This document shows, one piece after another, positions 37,286 through 48,100 of a stretch of DNA of 64,000 bases. The notes beneath the pieces are model-generated. The model worked only from the letters and a program-made list of their open reading frames with translations, had not been told where the DNA came from and searched no databases. A program made the translations under genes and the position numbers. Position 1 is the stretch's first letter; the number at the start of each line of letters is the position of its first letter. The DNA is from CAMDHY01 sp046156265 (GTDB taxonomy: Bacteria; Pseudomonadota; Alphaproteobacteria; Rhizobiales; Segnochrobactraceae), in assembly GCF_046156265.1 (NCBI RefSeq), contig NZ_JAWDIR010000043.1:124001-188000 (forward strand). The letters are read 5' to 3'.

Positions 37286-38635
37286 ATGAGCGAACGCGGC
37301 TGCCTGGCGGTGGTACTCGCGGCGGGTGAAGGCACGCGGATGCGCTCGGCGCGCCCGAAGGTCCTGCATGCCGTCGGCAACCGGTCGATGATCGCCCATG
37401 TCGTCGCCGCGGCGGAAGCTGCGGGCGCCGGACGCCTCGCGGTCGTCGTCGGCAACGGCGCCGAGAAGGTCACGGCGGCCGTTCAGGCATTGTCGCCGGC
37501 GGCAGAGACCTTCGTTCAGGTCGAGCGTCGTGGCACCGCCCACGCTGTTCTCGCCGCCCGCGAGGCGCTGGAGGCGCCGGCCGACGACGTCGTCGTGCTC
37601 TGCGGCGACGCGCCCCTCGTACGGCCGGAGACGATCGCCGCCGCCCGCACCCGCCTCGCCGAGGGCGCCGATGTCGTCGTCGTCGGCTTCGAGGCGGCCG
37701 ATCCCACCGGCTATGGCCGGCTGATCGTCGACGGCGGCCGGCTCGTCGCCATCCGCGAGGACCGCGAGGCCTCGCCGGCCGAGCGGATGGTGCGCCTCTG
37801 CAACTCCGGCATCCTCGCCTTCCGCGGCGACCGCGTGCTGCCGCTCCTCGACGACATCTCCGACGACAACGCCAAGCGCGAGTTCTACCTCACCGACGCG
37901 GTCGCCGGGGCCAACGCCCGCGGCCTCAAGGTCGAGGTGGTCGTCGCCGGCGAGGAGGAGGTGCTCGGCGTCAACGACCGCGCCCAGCTCGCCCGCTGCG
38001 AGGCGGTGTTCCAGGCCCGTGCCCGTGCCGCGGCACTCGTCGCCGGCGCCACCCTGATCGCCCCAGAGACCGTGTTCTTCTCCACCGACACAGTGCTCGG
38101 CCGCGATGTGCTCGTGGAGCCGAACGTCGTCTTCGGGCCGGGCGTCACGGTGGGAGAGGGGGCGGTGATCCACGCCTTCTCCCACCTCGAAGGTGCCACG
38201 GTGGCCGCCGGCGCCAGCATCGGCCCGTTCGCCCGGCTGCGGCCGGGGGCGGCGATCGGTGCCGGGGCCAGGGTCGGCAACTTCGTCGAGGTGAAGAACG
38301 CCACTGTCGAGGACGGCGCCAAGCTCAACCACCTCTCCTACATCGGCGACGCCCGCGTCGGCCGCGCCGCCAACGTCGGCGCCGGCACCATCACCTGCAA
38401 CTACGACGGCGGGTCGAAGCACTTCACCGACATCGGCGCGGGTGCCTTCATCGGCTCCAACTCCGCCCTCGTCGCCCCGGTGACGATTGGCGCCGGCGCC
38501 TACGTCGGCTCCGGCAGCGTCATCACCGACGACGTCCCGCCGGATGCCCTCGCCATCGCCCGCGGCCGACAGGTCGTGAAGGAAGGCCGCGCTGGTGAGA
38601 TCCGGGCGCGGTCGAAGCAGCGGGGCGGGGAGTGA
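37286..38635 (+). CDS. glmU: Bifunctional GlmU: glucosamine-1-P acetyltransferase / GlcNAc-1-P uridylyltransferase
   Basis: 449-aa enzyme making UDP-GlcNAc, the precursor of peptidoglycan and lipid A. N-terminal nucleotidyltransferase starts LAAGEGTRMRSARPKVLH; NSGILAF and the NDRAQLA segment follow. The C-terminal left-handed beta helix (hexapeptide repeats, about residues 245-430) carries the acetyltransferase site, including the NYDGG segment. ATG 37286 with AAGGAGA about nine bases upstream. Works in the same pathway as glmS, two genes downstream. Confidence 0.97.
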   Translation: MSERGCLAVVLAAGEGTRMRSARPKVLHAVGNRSMIAHVVAAAEAAGAGRLAVVVGNGAEKVTAAVQALSPAAETFVQVERRGTAHAVLAAREALEAPADDVVVLCGDAPLVRPETIAAARTRLAEGADVVVVGFEAADPTGYGRLIVDGGRLVAIREDREASPAERMVRLCNSGILAFRGDRVLPLLDDISDDNAKREFYLTDAVAGANARGLKVEVVVAGEEEVLGVNDRAQLARCEAVFQARARAAALVAGATLIAPETVFFSTDTVLGRDVLVEPNVVFGPGVTVGEGAVIHAFSHLEGATVAAGASIGPFARLRPGAAIGAGARVGNFVEVKNATVEDGAKLNHLSYIGDARVGRAANVGAGTITCNYDGGSKHFTDIGAGAFIGSNSALVAPVTIGAGAYVGSGSVITDDVPPDALAIARGRQVVKEGRAGEIRARSKQRGGE

Positions 38636-38636
38636 G

Positions 38637-38843
38637 TTAGCGACGACGTTGCGAGGCGTACAGACGGTAAAGCTCTTCCAGTAGCTCGCGCATCTCAGAT
38701 CTCGTTGCGCCCAATCGCGTCTCGAAACCATTGCCGATGTGAACGCCATTGCATACTTCGTTCATGGCGTTCTTCAGCATCATGAGTTCATCGTCGGTCA
38801 GTCGGATCACTGAGCTGCCCGGCGTCGTCTCGATCACTTCCAT
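38637..38843 (-). CDS. Small conserved protein, 68 aa
   Basis: Short acidic-helical protein with the pattern LTDDELMMLKNAMNEVCNGV ... FETRLGATRSEMRELLEEL. I recognise this as a small conserved family (DDEL...NALNEVC...FETRLG) in diverse bacteria, of unknown function; it looks like a two-helix regulator-like protein. Less GC-rich than neighbouring genes. Its stop codon lies one base from the glmU stop (convergent), and the start at 38843 is supported by the conserved N-terminus. Confidence 0.75.
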   Translation of the reverse strand: MEVIETTPGSSVIRLTDDELMMLKNAMNEVCNGVHIGNGFETRLGATRSEMRELLEELYRLYASQRRR

Positions 38844-38987
38844 AGATGCGGCGGCCCGTTGTGGCCGTTCCTAGAGGGCGGCATCGCCAACGACCCACAT
38901 TGCGCCGTTGCAGCCGAGACCAAGTGGATGCCTCGATTGTGTGCCACTCTCAAGCTGAGAATTGCCTGTTCTCAAATCCTCCCACCC

Positions 38988-39746
38988 TCACCGCAGCGCC
39001 TTCGCGGCCTCCAGGATTGGTGCCGGCGTCAGCGACGCGAAGCCGCTGAAGGGGTGCTGGTAGGCGAGGACGACGAAGAACATCGTGGTGATCGCCGCGA
39101 CGGTAATGGCGAGGGCCCGACGCCGCGCCGCCGGAACGGCGGCGTGGACCGTCGCCACGGCGACCATCAGGATCAGCGCCAGTCCGACGACCAGGAACCA
39201 CTGCCAGCCGCGCACGCTCTCCTGGGCGATCGACAGCCGCAGCTGACGCGCCGCCGAGAGGCTGTCGAGCGTCACGAGGAGCCGCTGCTGGACGAGCGGC
39301 GTGAAGCCGTCGGCAGGCAGGCCGCCGAGGACGAAATCGTAGACTTCCTTCAGCTCCCGCTCCGCCGCCTCGCTCGCCCGGCCGTCCACCATGTCCTTCC
39401 ATTCCCGCGCCGCGGCCTCGGCATATTCCGCCAGCAGGCGGTCGAGGTCCTGGTTGAGAGCCTGGCCGAGCGGAGCCGAATAGATCTCCATCAGGCGGAT
39501 GCTGCGGGCCTCCGCGTTCACCGCCTCCCGGGCCCGGTCGTCCGTCGCCCAGGTGGCGTTCGCCAGGAACGCCATCGACAGGGCGAACATGCCGCCGAAG
39601 ACACCCTGGAGGTTCTCGCTCGGCTTCGACTTGCCGTCCTCGCCGCGCAGCCGTGGAAGGTAGAAGGCGAGGTGGAGAAGCACGGCGACGACCGACACCG
39701 CCGCGAGGATCAGGAAGAAGTCGCCGGCCGGGCTGAACGTTGGCAT
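38988..39746 (-). CDS. DUF4239-like membrane protein
   Basis: 252 aa with about four membrane helices: two in the N-terminal 70 residues (FFLILAAVSVVAVLLHLAFYL and the GVFGGMFALSMAFLANATW segment) and two near the C-terminus (WFLVVGLALILMVAVATV, LAITVAAITTMFFVVLAY), separated by a soluble helical region. This layout and the NAEARSIRLM segment fit the DUF4239 group (bestrophin-like topology is sometimes proposed). Function unknown. ATG 39746 preferred over longer in-frame starts. Divergent from glmS. Confidence 0.7.
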   Translation of the reverse strand: MPTFSPAGDFFLILAAVSVVAVLLHLAFYLPRLRGEDGKSKPSENLQGVFGGMFALSMAFLANATWATDDRAREAVNAEARSIRLMEIYSAPLGQALNQDLDRLLAEYAEAAAREWKDMVDGRASEAAERELKEVYDFVLGGLPADGFTPLVQQRLLVTLDSLSAARQLRLSIAQESVRGWQWFLVVGLALILMVAVATVHAAVPAARRRALAITVAAITTMFFVVLAYQHPFSGFASLTPAPILEAAKALR

Positions 39747-39946
39747 CGCTTCCGATCGCGTGGGGGAAAAGGGCAGGGCGGGCGGACAGCGGCACGCGGA
39801 GCGCCGCTGCTCGTCCACACACTAGCAAGAGGCGGTGGCGCAAAGTGCTGCCGAGCGGTCACAAACCGACACCGAGTTTGATTGGCGGCCGGCCGTCCGC
39901 TCCTCTACACCGACGGCGGAACGGAAACGGTACGGGGAACGCGTCC

Positions 39947-41773
39947 ATGTGCGGCATCGTCGGCATCCTCGGCACGCGGCCGGTGGCGGAGCGCATCGTC
40001 GAATCGCTGAAGCGGCTCGAATACCGCGGCTACGATTCGGCCGGCGTCGCCGTGCTGGAGCACGGCGATCTCACCCGCCGGCGCGCCGAGGGCAAGCTCA
40101 AGAACCTCGAGGCCTCCCTCGACCGTGCGCCCCTCACCGGCACCGCCGGCATCGGCCACACCCGCTGGGCGACCCACGGCGCGCCGACCGAGCGTAACGC
40201 CCATCCGCACGCCACCGACCGCGTCGCCGTCGTCCACAACGGCATCATCGAGAACTTCCGCGAGCTCAAGGACGAGCTCGTCGCCGGCGGCGCCAAGTTC
40301 GAGAGCGATACCGACACCGAGGTCGTCGCGCACCTCATCACCCGTGGCCTCGCCGAGGGACTTTCGCCGCGCGCGGCGATGGGACAGGCGCTGAAGCGGC
40401 TGCGCGGCGCCTTCGCGCTCGCCGCCATCGTCAAGGGCGAGGAGGACCTCCTCCTCGCCGCCCGTCGCGGCTCTCCGCTCGCCATCGGCCTCGGCACCGG
40501 CGAGGTCTATCTCGGCTCCGACGCCATCGCGCTCGCCCCGTTCACGAGCCGCGTCGTCTATCTCGACGACGGCGACTGGGCGGTGCTGACGCGGGAGAAC
40601 GTCGAGATCTTCGACGAGCACGACCGGCCGGTGGAGCGCCCCGTCGTGGTCGCCGCGGCGAGCGCTTTCCTCGTCGACAAGGGCAACTACCGCCACTTCA
40701 TGGCGAAGGAGATCCACGAGCAGCCGGAGGTCGTCGGCCACACGCTCGCCCACTATCTCGACTTCGCCACCGAGACGGTGCGCCCCCTCGACGACCTCGC
40801 CTTCGACTTCGCCGACGTCAAGCGCATCACCATCACCGCCTGTGGCACCGCCTTCTATGCCGGCCTCGTCGGCAAGTACTGGTTCGAGCGCATCGCCGGC
40901 ATCCCCGTCGAGATCGACGTCGCCTCCGAGTTCCGCTACCGCGAGGCGCCGATCCTGCCCGGCGACCTCGCCCTCGTCGTCTCGCAGTCCGGCGAGACCG
41001 CCGACACGCTCGCAAGCCTGCGCTACTGCAAGGACGGCGGCAGCCCGATCGCCGCCATCGTCAACGTCACCACCTCGACGATCGCCCGCGAGGCCGGCGC
41101 CGTCTTCAAGACGCTCGCCGGGCCCGAGATCGGCGTCGCCTCGACCAAGGCCTTCACCTGCCAGCTCGCCGTGCTCGCCTCGCTCGCGATCGTCGCGGGC
41201 AAGGCCCGGGGCCGGGTCGACGCGGCGGAGGAGGCGCGGCTGGTGCGGGCGCTGTCGGAGGTGCCGCGTCTGATGGCGCAGGCGCTGCGTCTGGAACCGC
41301 AGATCGAGGCACTCGCCCGCCGCATCCACCGCTCGGCCGACGTCCTCTACATCGGCCGTGGCCTGAGCTACCCGATCGCCCTCGAGGGCGCCTTGAAGCT
41401 GAAAGAAATCAGCTACATCCACGCCGAAGGCAATGCGGCGGGCGAACTCAAGCACGGCCCGATCGCGCTCGTCGACGAGAAGGTGCCGGTGGTCGTCATC
41501 GCCCCGTCCGACCGCCTGTTCGAGAAGACCGCCTCGAACATGCAGGAGGTCGCCGCCCGCGGCGGCCGCATCATCCTCCTCACCGATGCGGAAGGGCGGC
41601 GTAACGCCGGCCTAGATCCGGCCGAGACGCTGGTGCTGCCGGACATGCCCGAGGAGGTGACCCCGCTCGTCTATGCGGTGCCGATCCAGCTGATCGCCTA
41701 CCACACGGCGGTGGTGAACGGCACCGACGTCGACCAGCCGCGCAACCTCGCCAAATCCGTCACGGTGGAATAG
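39947..41773 (+). CDS. glmS: Glutamine-fructose-6-phosphate aminotransferase (isomerizing)
   Basis: 608-aa GlmS, making glucosamine 6-phosphate from fructose 6-phosphate and glutamine. After Met removal the nucleophile is C2 (MCGIVGILG); the class II glutaminase has GHTRWATHG and the ENFRELK segment. Two SIS sugar-isomerase domains follow (TACGTAFYAG, VSQSGETADT, STKAFTCQL) and the end DQPRNLAKSVTVE is typical. Start fixed by the need for C2. Same strand as glmU; feeds the same UDP-GlcNAc pathway. Confidence 0.98.
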   Translation: MCGIVGILGTRPVAERIVESLKRLEYRGYDSAGVAVLEHGDLTRRRAEGKLKNLEASLDRAPLTGTAGIGHTRWATHGAPTERNAHPHATDRVAVVHNGIIENFRELKDELVAGGAKFESDTDTEVVAHLITRGLAEGLSPRAAMGQALKRLRGAFALAAIVKGEEDLLLAARRGSPLAIGLGTGEVYLGSDAIALAPFTSRVVYLDDGDWAVLTRENVEIFDEHDRPVERPVVVAAASAFLVDKGNYRHFMAKEIHEQPEVVGHTLAHYLDFATETVRPLDDLAFDFADVKRITITACGTAFYAGLVGKYWFERIAGIPVEIDVASEFRYREAPILPGDLALVVSQSGETADTLASLRYCKDGGSPIAAIVNVTTSTIAREAGAVFKTLAGPEIGVASTKAFTCQLAVLASLAIVAGKARGRVDAAEEARLVRALSEVPRLMAQALRLEPQIEALARRIHRSADVLYIGRGLSYPIALEGALKLKEISYIHAEGNAAGELKHGPIALVDEKVPVVVIAPSDRLFEKTASNMQEVAARGGRIILLTDAEGRRNAGLDPAETLVLPDMPEEVTPLVYAVPIQLIAYHTAVVNGTDVDQPRNLAKSVTVE

Positions 41774-41878
41774 CGCCGTCGCCGCGGCATAGCGGCCCCT
41801 GCGAAGGTTCGCCTTGCCATTTGGGTGGCCGGGCGATTGCATGGAGGTCGGGGTCGTGGCCGAGCCGACGGGACAGCG

Positions 41879-42553
41879 ATGACGCGCCTGCGCAACTATT
41901 TCCTCACCGGCATCATCGTCGCCGGGCCGCTCGGCATCACGTTCTATCTGACGTGGTCGTTCATCCACTGGGTGGACACCATCGTGAAACCGCTGATCCC
42001 GGCCGGTTACAACCCCGACGCCTATCTCGAGTTCTCGGTCCCCGGCGTCGGCCTCCTGTTCGCCCTCGCCGCGCTGACGCTCCTCGGCTTCCTCACCGCG
42101 AACTTCGTCGGCCGCTCGTTGCTGAGGGTCGGCGAGCATGCCCTCGACCGCATGCCGCTGGTGCGCAATCTCTACCGGGGATTGCAACAGATCTTCCAGA
42201 CGGTGCTGACGCGCTCGGACAACTCCTTCAAGAAAGCCGGCCTGATCGAGTATCCGCGGCTCGGCCTGTGGTCGATCGTGTTCATCTCGTCCACCGCCCG
42301 CGGCGAGGTCGCCGAAAAGCTGCCCGGCGACGACGACGTCGTCTCGGTGTTCCTGCCGACGACGCCGAACCCGACGTCCGGCTTCCTTCTCTATGTGCGC
42401 CGCTCGGAGATCCTCGAGCTCGACATGACCGTCGAGGAGGCGGCGAAGCTCGTCATCTCCGCTGGCCTCGTCATGCCCGGCGACAAGCCCGGCAGCGTGC
42501 AGCCCGTACCACCCGTTCCCGTGGCGGCGGCGCTGCCGGCGGCGGCCGAGTAG
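41879..42553 (+). CDS. DUF502-family membrane protein
   Basis: 224-aa protein with two N-terminal membrane helices (about 7-28 and 57-78) then a cytoplasmic or periplasmic domain with PLVRNLYRGLQQIFQT and FLPTTPNPTSGFLLYV, the hallmarks of DUF502. No biochemical role is established. The last 25 residues are a Pro/Ala tail. Convergent with recG, one base between the stop codons. Location between glmS and recG is a common Rhizobiales order. Confidence 0.88.
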   Translation: MTRLRNYFLTGIIVAGPLGITFYLTWSFIHWVDTIVKPLIPAGYNPDAYLEFSVPGVGLLFALAALTLLGFLTANFVGRSLLRVGEHALDRMPLVRNLYRGLQQIFQTVLTRSDNSFKKAGLIEYPRLGLWSIVFISSTARGEVAEKLPGDDDVVSVFLPTTPNPTSGFLLYVRRSEILELDMTVEEAAKLVISAGLVMPGDKPGSVQPVPPVPVAAALPAAAE

Positions 42554-42554
42554 C

Positions 42555-44648
42555 TCACCCCGACCGCAGCAGCCGCACCGCCGCATCGCGCCGGAACAGG
42601 TGCAGCAGCACGCGCAGCGCCTGCCCGCGCGGGCCGGCGAGCTCGGGATCGGTCGCCAGGATCAGCCGTGCATCGTCCCGCGCCGCCTCGACCAGCTCGG
42701 CGTGCAACGCCAGATCGGCGATGCGGAGGCCCGGGCTGCCGCTCTGGCGAGTGCCCAGCAGTTCGCCTTCGCCGCGCAACTTCAGGTCCTCCTCGGCGAT
42801 GCGGAAGCCGTCGTCGCTGTCGCGCAGCACCGCGAGCCGCGCCTTCGCCGTCTCGCCCAGCGGTCCGCGATAAAGCAGCAGGCACACCGAGGCCCGGTCG
42901 CTGCGGCCGACGCGGCCGCGCAGCTGGTGCAGCTGCGCGAGGCCGAAGCGCTCGGCGTGCTCGATGACGATGATCGTCGCGTCCGGCACGTCGACGCCCA
43001 CCTCGATGACGGTGGTGGCGACGAGGATGCGCGTCTCGCCGGAGCGGAAGGCCGCCATCGCCGCGTCCTTCTCGGCCGTCGACATCCGCCCGTGCACCAG
43101 CCCGACCATCCCGCCGAAGCGCGCCTTCAGCGCCGTGAAGCGCTCCTCGGCGGCCGACAGGTCGACGAGCTCGCTCTCCTCCACCAGCGGACACACCCAA
43201 TAGGCCTTCTGGCCCTCGGCAGTGGCCACCGCGAGGCGCTCGACGAGCTCCTCCATCCGCTCGAACGGCACCGTGCGGGTGTCGATCGGGCGGCGACCGG
43301 CGGGCTTCTCCGTAAGCCGCGACACGTCCATGTCGCCGAACAGCGACAGCACCAGCGTCCGCGGAATCGGCGTCGCCGTCATCACCAGCACGTCGACGCC
43401 GGCGCCCTTCGAGGTCAGCGCCAGGCGCTGGTGGACGCCGAAGCGGTGCTGCTCGTCGACGACGGCGAGCGCCAGATCGGCGAACGCCACGCCGGTCTGG
43501 AACAGCGCGTGCGTGCCGATGGCGACGTCGATCGTGCCGTCGGCGAGGCCGGCGAGCGCCGCCTGCCGATCGCGGCCGCGGTCCTTGCCGGTCAGCAGCG
43601 CCACCCGCAGCCCTGCGATTTCCGCGAGAGGCGCGATCGAGGCGTAGTGCTGGCGCGCGAGCAGCTCCGTCGGTGCCATCAGCGCCGACTGGCCGCCCGC
43701 CTCGGCGGTCATCGCTGCCGCGAACAGCGCCACCATCGTCTTGCCGGAGCCGACGTCGCCCTGCAGCAGCCGCAGCATCCGGTGCGGCGCGGAGAGATCG
43801 GCGGCGACCTCGGCGATGGCGGTGTCCTGCGAGCCGGTGAGGGCGAAGGGCAGGGCTGTGCGCAGCTTCTCCGTGATCCGCCCGTTCGGCGGCCGCGCCC
43901 GCCCGACCGCCTTGCGCTGGCGCGCCCGCACCAGCGCCAGCGCCACCTGGCTCGCCAAAAGCTCGTCATAGGCGAGGCGCGACCGGCCCGGCCCGTCGAG
44001 GCCCGCGGACCTCAACTCGTGCACGTCGGCGAGCGACTCGCGGAAGCCGGGCCACCCCTGACGCGCCAGCCACGCCGCATCCTGCCACTCCGGCAGCACC
44101 GGAACCGCCGCGAGCGCCGCCGCCACCGCCCGCGCGAGGCTCTTCTGTCCGACGCCCTCGGTGAGCGGATAGACCGGCTCTACCAGTGGCAGGCTGGCGA
44201 GGTCGTCCTCGGCGACGACATAGTCCGGGTGGGCGATCTGCGCCCGCGCGTTGAACCACTCGCCCAAGCCCGAGACGTGGCGGACGGCGCCGACCGGCAG
44301 CTGCTTCTCCAGCCAGTCGGCGCGCGGGTGGAAATAGATCAGCGCCACCTCGCCGGTCTCGTCGTGGCCGAACACCTTGTAGGGCGCCCGCGAGCCCGGC
44401 CGCGGCGGCTCGTGGCGGTCGATGCGCACGGTCAGCGTCACCACCGACCCGTGCGGCATCCGGGCGACGCCCGGCCGGAGCCGCCGGTCGACGATGCCCG
44501 TCGGCAGATGGAACAGCAGGTCAGCGATCAGCGGCTCGCCGCCGTCGGGCGGATCGAGCAGCCGTTCGAATGCCTTGCCGAGCTTCGGCCCGACGCCCTT
44601 CAGCGACGAGACGGGCCGGAACAGCGGGTTGAGAATCTCCGGGCGCAT
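42555..44648 (-). CDS. recG: ATP-dependent DNA helicase RecG
   Basis: 697-aa branch-migration helicase acting on stalled forks and recombination intermediates. The N-terminal wedge/OB domain (about 1-250) is followed by superfamily 2 motifs: GDVGSGKTMVAL (Walker A), VVDEQHRFGV (DEQH box), TATPIPRT and the QLRGRVGRSD motif VI region. Full length for the family. Transcribed towards the DUF502 gene and divergent from sdhE across about 220 bases. Confidence 0.97.
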   Translation of the reverse strand: MRPEILNPLFRPVSSLKGVGPKLGKAFERLLDPPDGGEPLIADLLFHLPTGIVDRRLRPGVARMPHGSVVTLTVRIDRHEPPRPGSRAPYKVFGHDETGEVALIYFHPRADWLEKQLPVGAVRHVSGLGEWFNARAQIAHPDYVVAEDDLASLPLVEPVYPLTEGVGQKSLARAVAAALAAVPVLPEWQDAAWLARQGWPGFRESLADVHELRSAGLDGPGRSRLAYDELLASQVALALVRARQRKAVGRARPPNGRITEKLRTALPFALTGSQDTAIAEVAADLSAPHRMLRLLQGDVGSGKTMVALFAAAMTAEAGGQSALMAPTELLARQHYASIAPLAEIAGLRVALLTGKDRGRDRQAALAGLADGTIDVAIGTHALFQTGVAFADLALAVVDEQHRFGVHQRLALTSKGAGVDVLVMTATPIPRTLVLSLFGDMDVSRLTEKPAGRRPIDTRTVPFERMEELVERLAVATAEGQKAYWVCPLVEESELVDLSAAEERFTALKARFGGMVGLVHGRMSTAEKDAAMAAFRSGETRILVATTVIEVGVDVPDATIIVIEHAERFGLAQLHQLRGRVGRSDRASVCLLLYRGPLGETAKARLAVLRDSDDGFRIAEEDLKLRGEGELLGTRQSGSPGLRIADLALHAELVEAARDDARLILATDPELAGPRGQALRVLLHLFRRDAAVRLLRSG

Positions 44649-44867
44649 GGGCGCGACGTTACGGGATCAGCGCGCCGCGCGCAGGTGTTGCGCGTCGATC
44701 CAGGCAGGGAGCGTCGCGACACACCCGAGCTTCCCGTCAGGGATATGCCCGCTCCGATCGTAATCCGGAAGCGCATACCTCCCATCGACGTCGGTCTCCC
44801 GCTTTCCCCCTGACTTTTCCCCCGGTCGGCGCTAGAACGCGGCGCGAACGTCGCGAGAACCTCGATC

Positions 44868-45173
44868 ATGACCGGAACCATCCTCACGAGCGCCGAGCTC
44901 GACCCGCGCCGCCGTCGCGTGCTCTTCCGCGCCTGGCATCGCGGCACCCGCGAGATGGACCTCCTGCTCGGCGCCTTCGCCGATGCCCGCCTCGCCACCA
45001 TGAGCGAGGCCGAGCTCGATGCCTTCGAGGCTCTGATGGAGACGCCGGACGACCTCCTCTACGGCATCTTCACCGGCCGCCTGGCGCCTGAGGACGCGGC
45101 GGACGCCGCCATGATGAGCGACCTGATGGCCTTCCACCGGGCCGGCCTCGGCCTGGCGGCGGTGGAGCGATGA
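44868..45173 (+). CDS. sdhE: FAD assembly factor SdhE (succinate dehydrogenase assembly)
   Basis: 101-aa helical protein that promotes covalent FAD attachment to succinate dehydrogenase. The diagnostic RGxxE motif is present (HRGTREMDLLLG, residues 24-35), with the later YGIFTGR segment also typical of the family. Its stop overlaps the mfd start (ATGA), an arrangement seen widely in alphaproteobacteria. Confidence 0.93.
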   Translation: MTGTILTSAELDPRRRRVLFRAWHRGTREMDLLLGAFADARLATMSEAELDAFEALMETPDDLLYGIFTGRLAPEDAADAAMMSDLMAFHRAGLGLAAVER

Positions 45174-48100
45174 TCCGCTTCGATCCCGCCAAGCTGATCG
45201 CAGCACCCGGCGAGACCGTCCTTGCTTCCGTCCCGGACGGCCACGACGGCCTCGTCGTCGGCGATCTCGCGCGCGCGGCCGCTGTCGCCGCCGGCAGCGG
45301 CACCGTGCTGGCGGTGATCGCCCGCGACGGCCAGCGCCTCGCCTGGCTCGAGCAGGCGCTGGGCTTCTTCGCCCCCGGCGTCGAGACGCTCGCTTTGCCG
45401 GCCTGGGACTGCATGCCCTATGACCGCGTCTCGCCGAGCGCGGTTGTGGCGGCCCGCCGGATGGCGTCGCTGTCGGCGCTGGCGCAGCCCTCCAAGAAGC
45501 CGCGCGTGCTGCTCACCACCGTCAATGCGGTGGCCCAGCGCGTCCCCACCGTCGACGTGCTGGCATCGGGCGTGTTCGCGGCGGCGGTCGGCAATCGCGT
45601 CGATCTCGCCATCCTGGTACGCTGGCTCGAGGACAACGGCTTCCTGCGCACCGCGACCGTCCGCGACTTCGGCGAATATGCCGTGCGCGGCGGCATCGTC
45701 GACCTGTTCGCGCCGGGTGCCGAGGCGCCGGTGCGCGTCGACTTCTTCGGCGACACCCTCGACTCAATCCGCGCCTTCGATGCCGAGACGCAGCGCACCA
45801 CCGGGCAACTGACCCGCATCGAGCTCGTGCCGATGAGCGAGGTCGTGCTGTCGCCGGACACGATCCGCCGCTTCCGGCAGGGCTACATGGCCGCCTTCGG
45901 TGCGCCCGATCGCAACGACGCGCTGTTCCAGTCCGTCAGCGAGGGCCGGCGCTTTCCCGGCCTCGAGCACTGGCTGCCGCTCTTCCACGAGCGCCTCGGT
46001 ACCGTCTTCGACCTGATCGGCGAGGCGCCCGTCGTTGTCGACTATCTCGCCGACGACGCCTTCGCCGAGCGCATCAAGACCGCCCGCGATCACTACGATT
46101 CCCGCCGCATGACGCTGGAGACGGCGAGGGCGGAGGTGCCTTACCGGCCGATCGAGCCGGGCGCGCTCTATCTCGACGCCAACGCCTGGGGCGCGGCACT
46201 CGCCGGCCGGCCGCTGTTCCGGCTGTCGCCGTTCGCGCAGCCGCCGACCTCGACGAAGCGCATCGTCGATCTCGGCGGCCGCGTCGGCCACAGCTTCGCC
46301 GCCGAGCGCTCGGCCGGCGACAACGTCTTCGACGCCGCCGTCAAGCACATCGTCACGCTGCGCCAGGCCAAGAAGCGCGTCGTGCTCGCCGCCTGGAGCG
46401 CCGGCTCGCGCGACCGGCTCGGCCAGGTGCTCGGCGATCACGGCCTCGGCGGCATGCAGAAGGTCGACGGCTGGGGCGAGGTGCCGGCGACACCGCGCTC
46501 CACCATCACTCTCGCGGTCCTCGGCTTCGAGCACGGCTTCGAGACCGACGAGCTCGCCTTCATCGGCGAGCAGGACATCCTCGGCGACCGGCTGGTGCGG
46601 CCGCGCCGCCGTCGCGCCAGCGGCGCCGACGTCTTGTCGGAGGCGACGAGCCTCGCCGAGGGCGATCTCGTCGTCCACGTCGATCACGGCATCGGCCGCT
46701 TCGTCGGGCTGAAGACGCTGCAGGCGGCCGGCGCCCCGCACGACTGCCTCGAGCTCGTCTATGCCGGCGGCGACAAGCTGTTCCTGCCGGTCGAGAACAT
46801 CGAGCTCCTGACGCGCTACGGCTCGGAAGAGACCGAGGCGACCCTCGACAAGCTCGGCGGCGGCGCCTGGCAGGCGCGCAAGGCGCGGGTCAAGAAGCGC
46901 ATCCGCGAGATCGCCGACGGCCTCATCAAGACGGCCGCCGCCCGCCTCCTGAAGGTCGCGCCGGCGCTGACCCCGCCGGACGGCCTCACGGGTGAGTTCG
47001 CCGCGCGCTTCCAGTACGACGAGACCGACGACCAGCTCGCCGCTATCGAGGCCGTCACCGAGGATCTCGCCGCCGGCCGGCCGATGGACCGCCTCGTCTG
47101 CGGCGACGTCGGCTTCGGCAAGACGGAAGTGGCGCTCAGGGCCGCCTTCGTCGCCGCCATGTCCGGTCGCCAGGTCGCCGTGCTGGTGCCGACGACGCTG
47201 CTCGCCCGCCAGCACTACAAGTCCTTCGCCAACCGCTTCCAGGGCCTGCCGGTGAAGGTCGCGCAGCTGTCGCGCCTCGTCGGCTCGAAGGAGCAGGCGG
47301 AGGTGCGCGCGGGCATCGAGAGCGGCGACATCGACATCGCCGTCGGCACCCACGCTCTGCTCGCCAAGGGCGTCAAGTTCCGCGACCTCGGCCTCCTCAT
47401 CGTCGACGAGGAGCAGCACTTCGGCGTCAAGCACAAGGAGCGGCTGAAGGAGATCAAGGCCGACGTCCACGTGCTGACGCTCACCGCCACGCCGATCCCG
47501 CGCACGCTGCAGCTGGCGCTTACCGGCGTGCGCGAGCTGTCGCTGATCGCGACGCCCCCGGTCGACCGGCTGGCGGTGCGCACCTTCATCACACCGTTCG
47601 ACCCGCTCGTCGTCCGCGAGGCGCTGCTGCGCGAGCGCTTCCGCGGCGGCCAGGCCTTCTATGTCTGCCCGCGCGTCTCCGACCTCGCCGAGCGCAAGGA
47701 GTTCCTCGACCAGGCGGTGCCGGAGCTGAAGGTCGCCGTCGCCCACGGCCAGATGGCGGCGACCGAGCTCGAGGACGTGATGAACGCCTTCTACGAAGGC
47801 CAGTACGACGTGCTGCTCTCCACCTCGATTGTCGAATCCGGCCTCGATGTGCCGACCGCCAACACGCTTATCGTCCACCGCGCCGACATGTTCGGCCTCG
47901 CGCAGCTCTACCAGCTGCGCGGTCGCGTCGGCCGCTCGAAGACGCGGGCCTATGCGCTCTTCACCGTGCCGGCCGACCGCAAGCTCACCGCCACGGCCGA
48001 GCGCCGCCTCAAGGTGCTGCAGTCGCTCGACACGCTCGGGGCCGGCTTCCAGCTCGCCAGCCACGACCTCGACATCCGCGGCTCCGGAAACCTCCTCGGC

